Positions 1-10,778 of a DNA stretch of 64,000 nt are shown here, in pieces. Where the stretch lies: positions 3,324,501 through 3,388,500 of the forward strand of contig JAJGOT010000001.1 in the NCBI GenBank assembly GCA_022457155.1. The letters are read 5' to 3'. Under the pieces are notes generated by a model that was not told where the DNA came from, ran no database searches, and saw only the letters and a program-made list of their open reading frames with translations. This DNA is from Cladopsammia gracilis. Its lineage: Eukaryota; Cnidaria; Anthozoa; Scleractinia; Dendrophylliidae. Numbering within the stretch: the stretch's first letter is position 1; each line of letters opens with the position of its first letter. Position numbers and translations under genes: made by a program.

Positions 1-106
1 CGTAGTTTTGTAAAACCGCAATACCGAGGGTTAAAATTAAAATTACCGCAAAACCGTATAAAAAATAACGCAAAACCGCATCACCGCAAACCCTTACGCC
101 CCCCTC
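1..106 (+). mobile_element. Right end of an AAAACCG-array element, cut by window edge
   Basis: The first 90 bases repeat short motifs such as AAAACCG and AATACCG, and the stretch ends in a C-run with terminus CCCTC. The same organisation and end occur at 40600-40796, so this is read as the right end of another member of that family, with its left end outside the window. The bases following the terminus, TTTGAA, would be its target duplication; this cannot be tested here. Confidence 0.55.
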
Positions 107-233
107 TTTGAAGGTGAAAACAATGATAGGCTGATTCTCACTAGGGCTTTTAAGTGCATTTGAGGTGCACTTGGTACGTGCTTGTAGTATGAACTCCTTT
201 AATTAATATCAGCTGAATGTAATTAGAAAGTTA

Positions 234-760
234 GGCCCAGTTCAAACGTCGAACTTTACATGTGCCGAACCTAATACCTGTTTAGGTCGACCCTATTAAG
301 TTCGACTGTTGATTCAGACGGTCGAACTTTACATGTGCCGAACCTAATTCGTGGCGAAAAGAAATATCATCCTTACCGCTTAAAATAGGGAAATAAACCG
401 AAAAAAGTAAAATTCACCAAGCCTGGAAATTCTTGTTTTAATTTTAGTGTGCTTTGTGTTCTGTTATTGCAAGGAGACAGCTGATCGTGTCGTGATATTT
501 GGACAAAATAAAGTAACGCCATAAATTTTAAAATACATTACGATTTCTTTATGGATATAAAGAAAAGCAACTTTTTAGAAGACCGATTTAAGATGTCCAG
601 TTTCAGTCTAAAAATAAAAAATGCTGGTAACCGTCGTTACGTTTCTGTGAGTTCTGTCTGCAAAGGCGCGAAAACCCACTAAATAGCCAATCAGAAGCGC
701 GGTTATATTGAAAAATACGTTAACATAAATTATGCATTAGGTTCGGCACATGTGAAGTTC
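234..760. repeat. Degenerate copies of the GGCCCGGTTC MITE terminus
   Basis: A terminus like that of the intact MITE at 10009-10127 occurs at 234-275 and again at 317-350 in the same orientation, and inverted at 734-760. The shared core is TTACATGTGCCGAACCTAAT. This looks like a rearranged or nested pair of such MITEs. From 760 to about 1500 nothing else is recognised. Confidence 0.4.
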
Positions 761-1516
761 CCTTCGTTTTTATCAAAAACGACTTTTTGAATGACACGTG
801 CTGTTGGTTTGTGCGGAATCACCCAAGATGCGTAAAACAAAAGGATCCAAGTGCAGTTTAAAGTAAGGTCTACCCCTTACTTATTGGAAGCGCACTTTAC
901 CAATGACAGTACAGCCGTGCAGCTAAAAGCACGTGGGCACGCAACTTTGATTTCCACAGGGAACGAGCTCTTTGCGTTTTGGTACAATTCTGGAGTTACG
1001 GGCGATTTCAAAAAGACTATCAAGTAGGATCTCAAGTTTTAGTTTAGCTGTTGTATTGGAAGGCGTATTTCAAGTCGACTAAGGGTAATAAATTCTATGT
1101 TGAGAAAAAAAGGTTGTCTAATTTTCAGGCCTAGCCAATCAAGAAACTTCAGCCAAAACAATGCCTGCATGTGCGTTTTATATTTTGGTGCATTTCCTCG
1201 CCGTTCCCTGATCAAATGATCAAAGCTTTTGTGGATAACGCGAACACACGACGGTTAATGTTCTTTTCTCTATTTGAAATTTAAATCCGTCACTATGAAT
1301 TTAACAGTTTACCTTCACAAAAGTTATCCCGTAAGCGGAGATGATTGACAGACATGGAAGTTAACCTGACTAAACTACCTAGCGAGGTGGTTTGAAAAAC
1401 CTAACTTTAAAAATATATATTATATAGACAGATGAGAAGTTTCTCGAATGCAAGATTTCATTGCTCGAAGCTCTTCGATTCCTACCATAACACAGGTTCA
1501 AGCTCCTCGGCCATTT

Positions 1517-1660
1517 TCAATGCGAAAACAGTGGATACACAGACTTTTTTCTGCTGAATCCTATGATTCCAGAACGAGACTTGGCATGCCTGTTAATGGT
1601 TTGCTTAATTGTGATGTCTGCTGCGTTCCTACTGGAAGGGACCTCTGATCGGTTGACACT
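1517..1660 (-). pseudogene. Decayed fragment of a repetitive cnidarian ORF family
   Basis: The minus strand encodes a stretch reading DITIKQTINRHAKSRSGIIG followed by FSRKKS. This resembles a motif (roughly D-x-x-x-x-Q-T-x-N-R, then G-[LI]-x-G-F-S-R) that I recall from highly multiplied uncharacterised proteins of cnidarian genomes. The frame dies soon after, and there is no gene context. The family memory is not verified; it lies upstream of the first visible GBP-like exon and is antisense to it. Confidence 0.3.
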
Positions 1661-2104
1661 GAAACCATTTTTTGCGAGGAGTTCCTTGGCTCCAGGATCG
1701 GTGTCTTCCAGATTGAGAAGAACGAGTAGGTAGACTGTGGTATATCGAGAATAATTGTGTTGAAATGCCCTGTGGGTGCTAATATGCAAGAGTTTGGTCT
1801 GCGTACATCTCAACTATAACAGATTGAGCTAGCATACACATTTTAGAGTTTTATGTACCTTTTCCGGGTGTTTAAGAGTAATTTTCAAAAATACCGACCT
1901 GGGTGCCCTGTGGTATTTTGCCTCAGATAAAGAATGCGGCCGTACGGCCAAACGCCTCCACTTGAGAAGTGCGAACAACCTGATTTGAAACACCCTCGGG
2001 CTATGCTTCAAATCGGTATATGTCCCCAAAATTCCCCGGGGGGGGAGGGTTTCGTCTACTGACCCACGGACTAATACTACGTCTTTGTCCTGTGATGAAA
2101 TTAG

Positions 2105-5100
2105 GTATCCATCGAGAAGAAGTTAAAATCATGGCAGACTGAGAATGAAAAGAGGACAAGAAAACTTTGTAAGGAGCTGTTTGAAAAGCTGAAAAAGCGT
2201 CATTTGGACCCAGTCCTTCAACAACTGCAAGGAAATGCAGGAGCCAAATTATCTTATGATGATGTTATTGGCGGATACAAGAGACTTAAAGATGACTACG
2301 AAAAGAACGCAAAGGGCGCGAAAGATGTCATTGCCGCAGTTTTTTTCGATTATCACGAAGTAAGAACCATTTATTAATGCCTTAGCTGGGCGTCTGAAAT
2401 TCTCTGTTTCAGTTTACTTTTATTGTAAAACAGAAAGGCTATTACGGAAAGGGGCCGCTTAGTGCCAATCAAGAATGACAGGATGATAGGATTCAAATTT
2501 ATCTTCCCCCGTTTAATGTGTATATGACAGATTTTTTTTATTTGCTTGTTGGAATCTACATGGCGTTCTGATAAGAAAGTCGAAAAAAGTTTTTCCGTAT
2601 CGATTTTTCTTGTCCTCGTGAAATTTCACTTTCGGTGTGTTACAAAACCGCGCATGAAGAAAGACTGGAAATAGTCCGCTGTGACGTCAATGCAAGAATG
2701 CCAGTATCGCGATTTCGCAGTTGCTCCGTTTTTTGGTGCGTGTTGCTACAACCATAGACAACACACCTTAATAGAACCATGTTCCTTTCTCAGGGCGCAC
2801 CACAAAATGTGAGGAACCGAGAAAGCTCGACACCGGCATTCTTGTATTGACGTCACAGCGGACTATTTCCAGTCTTTCTTCTTGAGCGGTATTACAATAC
2901 ACTGGAAGTGACATTTCACGTTTTTAGACGGCTAACTTAAACACGGAAAAGAAAATCGATATCGAAAAAACTCTTTTTGATTTTCTTATAAAAACACTAT
3001 GTAGATTCCATCAAGCAAATAAAAACAAAAATCCGTCACAAATACTTCAAGGATAAAACGATAACGTGTTACAGCGGTTACCAATAACTCGCGACCCACC
3101 GCCTTCAAAACAGTCGGATAAAGTTGAGTTTTCGTGGACGTCAATCAAAGAAAAGCCCCGCTGAGAGAAGGTAAAACTTAATTAAACTCGATTTTCAAGC
3201 CAGTTTAAACAAAAACAAAACATGCTGTTTGCAGAAATCGTATTTTTAGAATAAACTTTTAAATTTCACCAGAATTACCGCACGTGATAATTTACAACTC
3301 AGTGTTGCATGATGAATAGTAGGCGGATCACAACTCATGATGCCGCGGCTGCACGGAGCTGTAGTTTTTCTCTTCAAAACTGTAATTGACTATGAAATTG
3401 GTTGTTTTAAAATGTTTACTATTTCTTTTTGGTAAAATTGTTCGGAATCTAGTCGAAATTAAAAAAAAAAATGTTAACGGCTTTTCTTTAATTGACGTCC
3501 ACCAAACTCAAGTTTGACCTTTGGGGATGAAGAGCGATGGGTCGCGTGTTTATAATGGTAACCGTTGTAAATTCCAGTTGCTTCGCCTGTTGTTTCAACA
3601 CGCCGTGGAACAACAGTCCGATACAAAATGTTGTCACAGGTCCCTACAAGAGTTTGGCAATAAGCTTAATTCCTCTTGCAAAAATATAATGCAATCCGGT
3701 GTTGTTATGGTAGACGTAGACTACGAGCAATCCCATGTTTGCCTCATGGATAGACCAGCGAGTAATCACAAGATTGAGCGCGCTCCAAAATCGCCAGTGA
3801 CGAGGACGGAGAGATAACTCGTAGTCCAGATCTTTCTATTAGCACAAACCACATTATAAAACCAAAAAAGGATGTTTTTAATACCTCGCACAAAATAATC
3901 ATTTAGGAACTAAAGAAAGAAGAAGAGAGTAACCTGACTTGGCTTAAGAAACTGAAAAGCTTTGACGAGGAAAGAGGTCGAAGGCTGGCAGCCGAGGCTT
4001 ATCAAGCAAAGGAGTTAAGGAGGCTGGAGGTGAGAAGTTCAGACGATGTTGTAAAGTAAATCCCTCTATCGGTTGAAGATAATGGAAAGCGCGCCCGTGT
4101 GCAACCTCATACTGTAAAAATCGAAATACAGGCAAGGGTATCCGTTCGTTATTTGAATTGCACGTGCGTGTTTGCGTTATGCTATGTAGATACAAAATGG
4201 CAATTTTATTATTGTACAACGGAATCCTTCTGCCTGGTCGGGTTTATATTACTATAATCGCCATCTAAATTGTTTGTGGTTCAGTATGGTTGACAATATG
4301 TCTGGCATTTGTTATTTTTCTCTTCAAAATTTGTTACTACAATGTGAGGACTTTACTGGGTTCTTCACTGGGTTCCACAAGCCATTAGAAAAACTGGTTT
4401 TAAAATTAGTATTAATAATCGAACTGTTTTTTGAGCGCCATAAATTATTTTACTTTGGCACTGATAACCATACAATTTTCTTTACAGGAACAGATGTCAC
4501 GCGTGTTGCAAGAAAATCAGGAGCAAAAGAACGAGGTATAAATAACAGTGATGTGATATATAATTAAAGATAATATGGTAATATATCTTGTGCGTCCCCC
4601 CCCCCCCCCCCCCAACTTGAACCCAAAATCTGACAAATATGGTTATAACCCTTTCTCCTTCCCGTTTATAGGCCCATCTGCTTATGTAGCGTGTAAGAAA
4701 TAGTATTTTCGAGCCTCTAAAGTATACTTTCCTAGAAAAGTAGCACCCATATATGTGGTGCTTGCCATTCAGCTTCCCCTTTGCAAATTGCAACTGTTGT
4801 TTCTGCAAATCTATTCATGTTGTTATGGTAAATGAATATTAAGCAATACCATAGTAAGGTTATAGTGTATCGCAAAATATCGTAAATAATTTGCAAAATA
4901 TTCAAAATAATGTCCACAATTCGATGAAGATTACATTTGAACGAAGTCATTATTCGCGGAAACTGTCAACTCTGAAAAACACGCGCAGTCTTACTTCGAC
5001 GTCGCTCTATAACTATAAAGCTCATTGGCTAATACTTGAAAAATAAGCCAATCGCCTTGGAAATTGCCAATCACAGCTTGGCATACGCCTCGACCGAGGT

Positions 5101-8100
5101 CACAGTGAGTGAATGTGTTGGCCGCTGCTACTTAGTCTCTTTCCACCGTAATCCATGGCAAAACGTTCTGAAAGGAAGTAAAGGACAATTTTTTAACTGT
5201 CGTTAGTCTGTGGTCAGTTTTTTTTTATAAGATGACAACAAGTGGAGAAGCTTGGAGAAGAGGGTGTCAATGGGGTTAACCGTCAACCGTCAAATGGCCA
5301 AAAAATTAACCGTCAACCGTCAAAAATGCAGTATTTTTACCGTCAACCGTCAAATACGCCAGCCAGTTTTAACCGTCAAACGTGTCAGATATCCTTTGTT
5401 AAGAAATAAAATGGAGCCAATTTATGCTGTTTATAAACGATAAGTTTAAATATTCACAAAACACATTTATCTGCAGGTCCTTTTACCCAACATTTACGGC
5501 AAAAGTCCGGTGGTGGGAACTTTGGGAGAGGCAAGAAATTTTTTTTTGTCCACCTAAGGTGGAAATCTTTTTTTTTTTCCCTCGATGGCTGGAATATATA
5601 TTTTTTAATAGTTTATTTTTTAAATTGTCCTTGGGCAGATTTTTTTTTTGCGATAATGCGTGGGAATTTTTTTTCTTAATAATTTACTGGGAAATTTTTT
5701 TTTTTTTTTGCTTTTGCCCCACCCCCCCCCCCCCCCCCCCCCCCATCACTTTTCTAATGGTCCATCCCTTAGACACTTAGTTCAGGTGGAAAACCCTTAC
5801 TTTAATGCACAAATTATAGGACTAATTGGTTTATTCAAGTATAGGTGAAATTCTATTCTTTTATAAAACACTAAAGTCAAATTTACCGACTTAATTTCTT
5901 GTTATAACCGTCATTCTGAAAAATTAACCGTCAAGCGTCAAATGGCTTAAAATTTAACCGTCAACCGTCAAAACGACTTTTTTTTAACCGTCAACCGTCA
6001 AACATACCCCCCCATTGAGACCCTCGGAGAAGTGCATACAGACAGCCTGGAAAGCCAATGGAACGTTCCGATTTTTGCGTCAATGGCACAAGAAGAACTT
6101 TTCTCTTTTCATGCTTTCTGGTGGATAGTTTGGAATTGGTATTTCCGCCTTTGTTCTCTCTTTTGATGTACAGTAAACTCCAACAGCAAAACCCGTCAAA
6201 TCGCTTCAATTTATCGTTGTGAGCAAAAAGACACCAAATTACAGCAGGTATGGATTACAGTATATGTATTTGACATTTAGTAGTGCATGGTTACATACGA
6301 CATTTTGCGATATTCTATAACCTTCAATATTATAAAATAACATTCAATTCCAGCAATGAACCCTCATTTCCCTCCACCCAAGGCATTATGACGCGCTCTC
6401 TGTTTCTTCTTTTTTTTTTTTAATCCTGAGGGTGTGCCGTTTGTATTTATCTTATTACGGTGTTTGGGCATTTGCCCTTCCTCGGCCGGGATAGACAAAT
6501 GCCCGACAATACCGGAACGGATGTATCGTATAAATCCGTGTCCCCCATCCTCTGTTAAAACCACAGGCTTCTCAAGTTCACGATGGAGAACTCGAATAAT
6601 TAAGCGGTACGAGTGGAACGTGACTCTCTGAAGTAAACGGCCTGATAGCCTGATCGGACAGGTTTTTTTATTCTTTCTTCTCATGACCAAATGAATTTCG
6701 GCTAACTTGTCAAAGGAGAACGAAGAAAGAATAAACAATAAACACGAAAAAAAGGAAGTAGATTCCAGAAAAAAAGACGAGATTTTTGTGATGATTTTTG
6801 CTTTTGCCTTCATTCTCCGCCCAAATAAATCGTTTACAAATACTCTGAGGGGCCGGCTCGTGTCGGTTAACCGTTTACACTACGTATTTTATATCCGAGC
6901 TGTACCGATTTTACCCATACTCGGACTAGTTCTTTTCAGAAGATCCAAACACGGTTGAAATTTTGGTGCGGCAGGGGTAAAATTTGGTACATTTTGAAAA
7001 CGACTTTGTCGGCTCCAAAATGTTACCCAAGCCGATCCATTGTCCAAACCGTATTAAAAATTTCTGTAGTGTGAAATTTAATTCCTGACGGCTGGGCGAC
7101 GTAGGAATGAACTCGTCAGAAATTAATATTTTGACGGCACGATATAGAGGCTCGCGTGTTGACATGAGAAATTTCGGGACTATTTACGTGTTTGGCGGGA
7201 GATATTTAACTTTTTACGGGCGTGGAACAATGTTCTGAATTTCCGAAATATGATTAAATGAAATGTAATTTTCAAGGATCAGGAAAATAGACAGAATATG
7301 TATTATGGGATACATTCATCAGATGACTGACAGACTTATCCTAAATAAACTATTTCACATGGAATGTCTCGTGTTAGTGGAGTCAGAATTGGCCCTTGAT
7401 CGTATACTTACCCGAACCAAAGCAAGGAAGCTTCGATTGGATTGTTTACCAAATTGTTTTAGATTTGCTCTAGGTCTGTGTTAGGACTGAGCCATTCATG
7501 TTAACATTTTTTTTTACCAGATGGAATTGCTGATTAAAAATTTACACGAGGAAGAGAAAAGATTCACTGAGCAAATGGAGGACGAAAGGAAGAATCACCA
7601 GGCAGAACTGAAGAACATGATGGCAGCAAACAGGAAGGAAGCCCAGGAAGCAAGAAAAGCGTTCATAGCAGAGAACAACGATTGGAAAAATAGTTTTGCG
7701 GAAATGCAGTTTAAACATAACGAACAAAACATAAAAATGGTGAAGGAAATGGCGGACTTAACTGCCAGAAATGAAGAAGAAAAAAGACAACTTCGTCAAC
7801 AGCTGAAAGACGAAGCCGATGAAGAAAGAAGAGCGACCATAAAGGAAATGGAAGAGAAACAAGATAAGAAAATAAAGCAAGTCCGTGATGATATGGAAAA
7901 AACCATGGAAGAAATGGTCGAACGTGAAAGAACCACTGCTTGTAACGTCAAGGTGAAGGAAATGGCGGACTTAGCTGCCAAAAATGAAGACGAAAAAAGA
8001 CAACTTCGTCAACAGCTGGAAGACGAAGCTGATGAAAAAAGAAGAGCCGCCATGAAGGAAATGGAAGAGAAACACGATAAAAAAATAAAGCAACTCCGTG

Positions 8101-8345
8101 ATGATATGGACAAAAACATGAAAGTAATGGTCAAACATGCAAGTACCACTGGTTGTAACGTCTCAGGTGTAACTGCGCGATACGATAGCGCAAAAAATCG
8201 CCCTGCACAGATAAAGGCAAATGCAGAAGCAACAGAATGCGTGAAAAAGCCAGGATTTGTAGAATCTCTACTAGGAGGAGTTGCTAATACTGTTGGTGCA
8301 GTGATTGGGGGTATCACAAAAGTTTTTGGTTGTTCTGTTCAGTAG
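2105..8345 (+). CDS. Guanylate-binding-protein-like large GTPase, 3' exons
   Basis: Four exons join in frame with GT-AG borders: 2105-2359 (85 codons), 3907-4029 (41), 4488-4535 (16) and 7521-8345 (274 plus stop). All are phase 0. The first encodes a helical region with a Y-x6-G-A-x-x-V pattern like the C-terminal helical domain of guanylate-binding proteins. The rest is charged coiled coil containing two 71-residue tandem copies. The protein ends in a Gly/hydrophobic stretch and CSVQ, a CaaX box of the type that is farnesylated; several vertebrate GBPs also end in CaaX. The GTPase domain would be encoded upstream of the window. Known GBPs are interferon-type immune GTPases acting on pathogen membranes; the same role here is inference. 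A possible AATAAA signal is at 8383. The large intron 4536-7520 holds transposable elements (5260-6025). From about 6040 to 7500 I see nothing recognisable. Coiled-coil proteins of other families remain a possible alternative. Confidence 0.7.
2525..3045. repeat. Long inverted-repeat element (MITE-like) in GBP-like intron
   Basis: The sequence from 2525 (TGACAGATTTTTT) is mirrored at about 3040 (AAAAATCCGTCA). Arms continue inward through the AATCTACAT, ATCGATTTTCT and GAAATTTCACTT blocks, down to a central inverted pair reading GGAAATAGTCCGCTGTGACG at about 2688 and its complement at about 2855. No ORF is present. A clear target duplication was not resolved. Confidence 0.65.
3122..3517. repeat. 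Inverted-repeat element with GTGGACGTCAAT termini
   Basis: The left block GTGGACGTCAATCAAAGAAA (about 3134) is mirrored by the complement of GTGGACGTCAATTAAAGAAA at about 3482-3501. The interior is noncoding. It lies in the intron between the first two visible exons of the GBP-like gene. Confidence 0.5.
4596..4613 (+). repeat. Poly-C tract
   Basis: Eighteen consecutive C, immediately after the small exon ending at 4535 in the GBP-like gene. G/C homopolymer runs recur in this window near transposon ends (34531, 36411, 5720), so it may mark an eroded element end. Confidence 0.8.
5260..6025. mobile_element. AACCGTCA-array transposon, 6-bp duplication GGAGAA
   Basis: Termini are GAGGGTGTCAATGGGG on the left and its near-complement at 6012-6025. 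Both sides are flanked by GGAGAA (5254-5259 and 6026-6031). Inside, direct arrays of AACCGTCA or AACCGTCAACCGTCAAA occur at 5276-5385 and 5900-6003. The centre contains unrelated sequence, including the end of a second element (5520-5767). No ORF of coding character is present. Termini and duplication length match two other array families in the window (30466-32252 and 33930-40796). Confidence 0.75.
5520..5767 (-). mobile_element. End fragment of the GGGATGGACC family, T-tract rich
   Basis: The segment has five to six T-tracts of 8-14 bases at fairly regular spacing, then a C-run (from about 5717) and the terminus GGTCCATCCC at 5758-5767. The intact element at 34509-36449 has the same parts: A-tracts, homopolymer G/C run and GGGATGGACC terminus. 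Only one end is present here, lodged inside the AACCGTCA-array element. Confidence 0.55.
7740..8165 (+). repeat. 213-bp in-frame tandem duplication in GBP-like last exon
   Basis: Two direct copies, 7740-7952 and 7953-8165, each encode 71 residues starting VKEMADL and running through EKRQLRQQL and the KEMEEK block to TTxCNV. They differ at a modest number of positions, so the duplication is not brand-new. It lengthens the predicted coiled coil by one unit without changing frame. Confidence 0.85.
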
Positions 8346-9479
8346 CGATGCTATATTAACTCGTAGGTCACTCCATAAATAGAATAAATGGCAAACAAAA
8401 TACTAGCAACATGTTACAAAGCCAAAAATAGTGCGCAAGCTGCATACATGCATGCACATTGAATAGCGATGCTAAAAGTAGTCGGTATATGTTTCTTAGA
8501 AAAAGCTTTGTTTATTGAGATTTTTAACAGATGCTACAATGTACACAGTTTTAAATTAGTCTTCTTATGTAAGTCCTTACATAGTATGCAGAGTCCCATT
8601 CATAACTGAGCCTTTGCTTAACTGGGCAACTCTGTTTAGATATCGCTTATAAATGAAATAAATACGTTTCATTAAAGGTGACATATACCTTTCAACAAAA
8701 CCAAAATGTATATCGGAATGTTCACCGACAGTAGTCAGGCTAATTTGGCTTGTCAAGTACCATGGAGCATGGAGTCGCAAATAGCATTTTTGGACTTGAT
8801 CGTGCACAATTATTTGTAGTACTGTAAGTTTTCAGTTGTGTTGGATACCAAACGTCATTCTATATATTAAAGAAAAAAATATTGTGCACAACATCAAATT
8901 TCGGCATTTCTATTACTAGTTTTTCAAGTTTGCGATGTTTCTTAGCCAGTCCCTCGAATGGCTTAAGAATAAAATTAATCTTGCTTTGATATACCCAAGG
9001 ATAAAAATCATTGATATGAGAAATTGAAGGTATTCCATGTTTTGATGCAAGCTTAAATTAAATTAGTGTCAGGCGAACGGGGTATGAATGGAGTGCCAAA
9101 TTTATGGCTATCAGTTAAAGTTTTAAGCAGTCTCAGCTCCCTTTTAATTTTGACACATCACAGACTTTTAGTTAAAAAAACGGCTATATTAAATCAAACA
9201 GTTTAGAGAGTGCATTTTGTTTTAAAACACGAAAATTACTGGACAGAAAGCCAAGGGCTAAATAGTAAACTAAGATGATTAAGGAGTAAGTTGGATGTGC
9301 GCATTCCGTTAAAAAAGTTCTGGAGTTTAACGTTTTGCACTCGGAAGCACGTTATCAAAAAAAGGAAATAACATTTGTCACTGTTTGCGAGCTGTTTGTG
9401 TGTATGTTTGTGTGTTGTTATATTCACATATAAAAAACACAGTTAGAATCACATTATACAGCAAATTAAATCAATAGCA

Positions 9480-9790
9480 GCACTAAAAAGTACTGCTCAA
9501 GGAAGCAAGTGAATGGTCACACTTGAGGATTTCTTCCACAGACTTGAAAAGTTACAATCACTTTGTGCGGCATAATAAACAGCACCGCGCAACAAAACTG
9601 CATGTTCAGTAGCTCTTGAATGATCACGATTAAGGATCATCCAAGAACTAAAGAGTTATAACCATCTTCTAAAGCATGATCAACAGCGCCACAGAAAGGA
9701 ACTGTTCGGTATAGCTTTCATTTGAATGGTCACACCACAGAATTTCTTCCACAGACATTAAAGTTAGAACAGCAGTGTACAAGTTGTAAA
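9480..9790 (+). repeat. Degenerate repeats of a GAATGGTCACAC motif
   Basis: Related units containing GAATGGTCACAC, GATTTCTTCCACAGAC and a loosely conserved AAAGTTAGAAC occur at about 9510-9560, 9615-9670 and 9715-9765. Further copies lie at about 40855-40915 and 27455-27480. The position downstream of the GBP-like gene suggests 3'-UTR-associated or dispersed repeat sequence. From 8346 to 9480 I see only AT-rich sequence and a possible AATAAA at 8383. Confidence 0.5.
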
Positions 9791-10008
9791 ATTACAGAAA
9801 AATACTGCTCAGTCGCTTTCATTTGTCACTGATTTAGTGTATTGGTTCGCCGTTAGTTAATTATTAAACAAAAGCTTGATATTTGTGTTCAAATTTTTAA
9901 ATAGTTTGCGGATGCGTTATTTTAACTACAAAAGGTTTGTGTCTCGTGTTAGAAATGGTGAGCCATAAAAGGGATATGACTCAAAAGGATCTCATTAAAA
10001 ATTCTTTA

Positions 10009-10127
10009 GGCCCGGTTCAAACGTCGAACTTTACATGTGCCGAATCTAATGCAAATGACAAGAACAATAGATTTTTCTCATTTGCATTAGGTTCGGAACA
10101 TGTGAAGTTGGACGTTTGAACCGGGCC
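10009..10127. mobile_element. 119-bp MITE with 50-bp terminal inverted repeats
   Basis: GGCCCGGTTCAAACGTC begins the left arm and its complement ends the right arm. The arms match over about 50 bases with a few mismatches and a 20-base centre. The flanks TTTA (10005-10008 and 10128-10131) are a plausible target duplication. Related, decayed termini occur at 234-760, 16640-16800 and 25150-25310. Confidence 0.85.
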
Positions 10128-10319
10128 TTTACACTACAGTCTTCGGATCAGGGAAAACATCGTTTGATGTTAGTGTTGAATATTTAATAAGGTCCTTTTG
10201 AATCATCCCTTTTACCGCGACCTTAGAAATAGTGATAATCATTATATTGTAAGATATTGTCTGGGTTGAGTAACTTCATTGAATAAAAATTGTAATTTTA
10301 AAATTAAACAACAAAGTTT

Positions 10320-10530
10320 TGTACGGGGATGCTCCGCCCCGAGGTCCATACCCTTACCCTTTTATATACCGTCTTTGACAGAAAAGGTAACCCTTACAAA
10401 TACCTAGTTGATCACTTTTCACTTCTGTATAAACATTAAAATACTTAAATAGACGAATAAGCCGTTACGTGCGACCTAGTTTTTCCTACCCTTTCCAGCC
10501 TGAAAAAGGTACTCCTTTTGGACGGAGCAT
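10320..10530 (-). repeat. Fragment of the dispersed GGGGATGCTCCGCC repeat
   Basis: ACGGGGATGCTCCGCC, then ACCCTTACCCTTTTATATACC and blocks of AAAAGGTA(C/A)C, recur in the LINE-interrupting insertion at 60431-60785, there mostly in the opposite orientation. The copy here ends in GGAGCATTCCCGTATAGCC, the mirrored form of the repeat's start. No coding content. Confidence 0.5.
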
Positions 10531-10680
10531 TCCCGTATAGCCTATTGCTTTTCAATAGAAGTAGCTGATACTGTTAGTTTAAGTGCATGCTTCAATAAAA
10601 GCCTGTGTTTGTTACGAGAGATTCCTTGAATGAACAAAACACTTTGACTTTGACTCTTTGAGTGACAGTCGAGCCAAGAG

Positions 10681-10778
10681 AATCCTGGGTGCCAGAGGTT
10701 TTTTCCGCGCTTTCATCTCTCTCATATTACACGCTCTTACGAAGGTGTGCCGCGATATAACCTCCGGTACCCAGGGTA
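10681..10778. mobile_element. 98-bp MITE, TACCCTGGGTGCCAGAGG family
   Basis: The left end AATCCTGGGTGCCAGAGGTT pairs with the complement of the right end at 10759-10778 (TACCCTGGGTACCGGAGGTT). A related, longer and more diverged copy starts at 11981. Confidence 0.65.

Noticed and set aside
5424..5780. 118-codon open frame with Phe-rich and Pro-rich runs
   Set aside because: The runs are just the T-tracts and C-run of a transposon end.
5276..6003. Regularly repeated AACCGTCA words resembling a CRISPR-like array
   Set aside because: Spacing is short and irregular, there are no unique spacers of constant length or cas genes, and the unit is bounded by transposon termini with a 6-bp duplication.
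6364..6813. 149-codon minus-strand open frame
   Set aside because: Low-complexity Lys-rich ends, no domain, no splice or promoter context, and it lies in the GBP-like intron.
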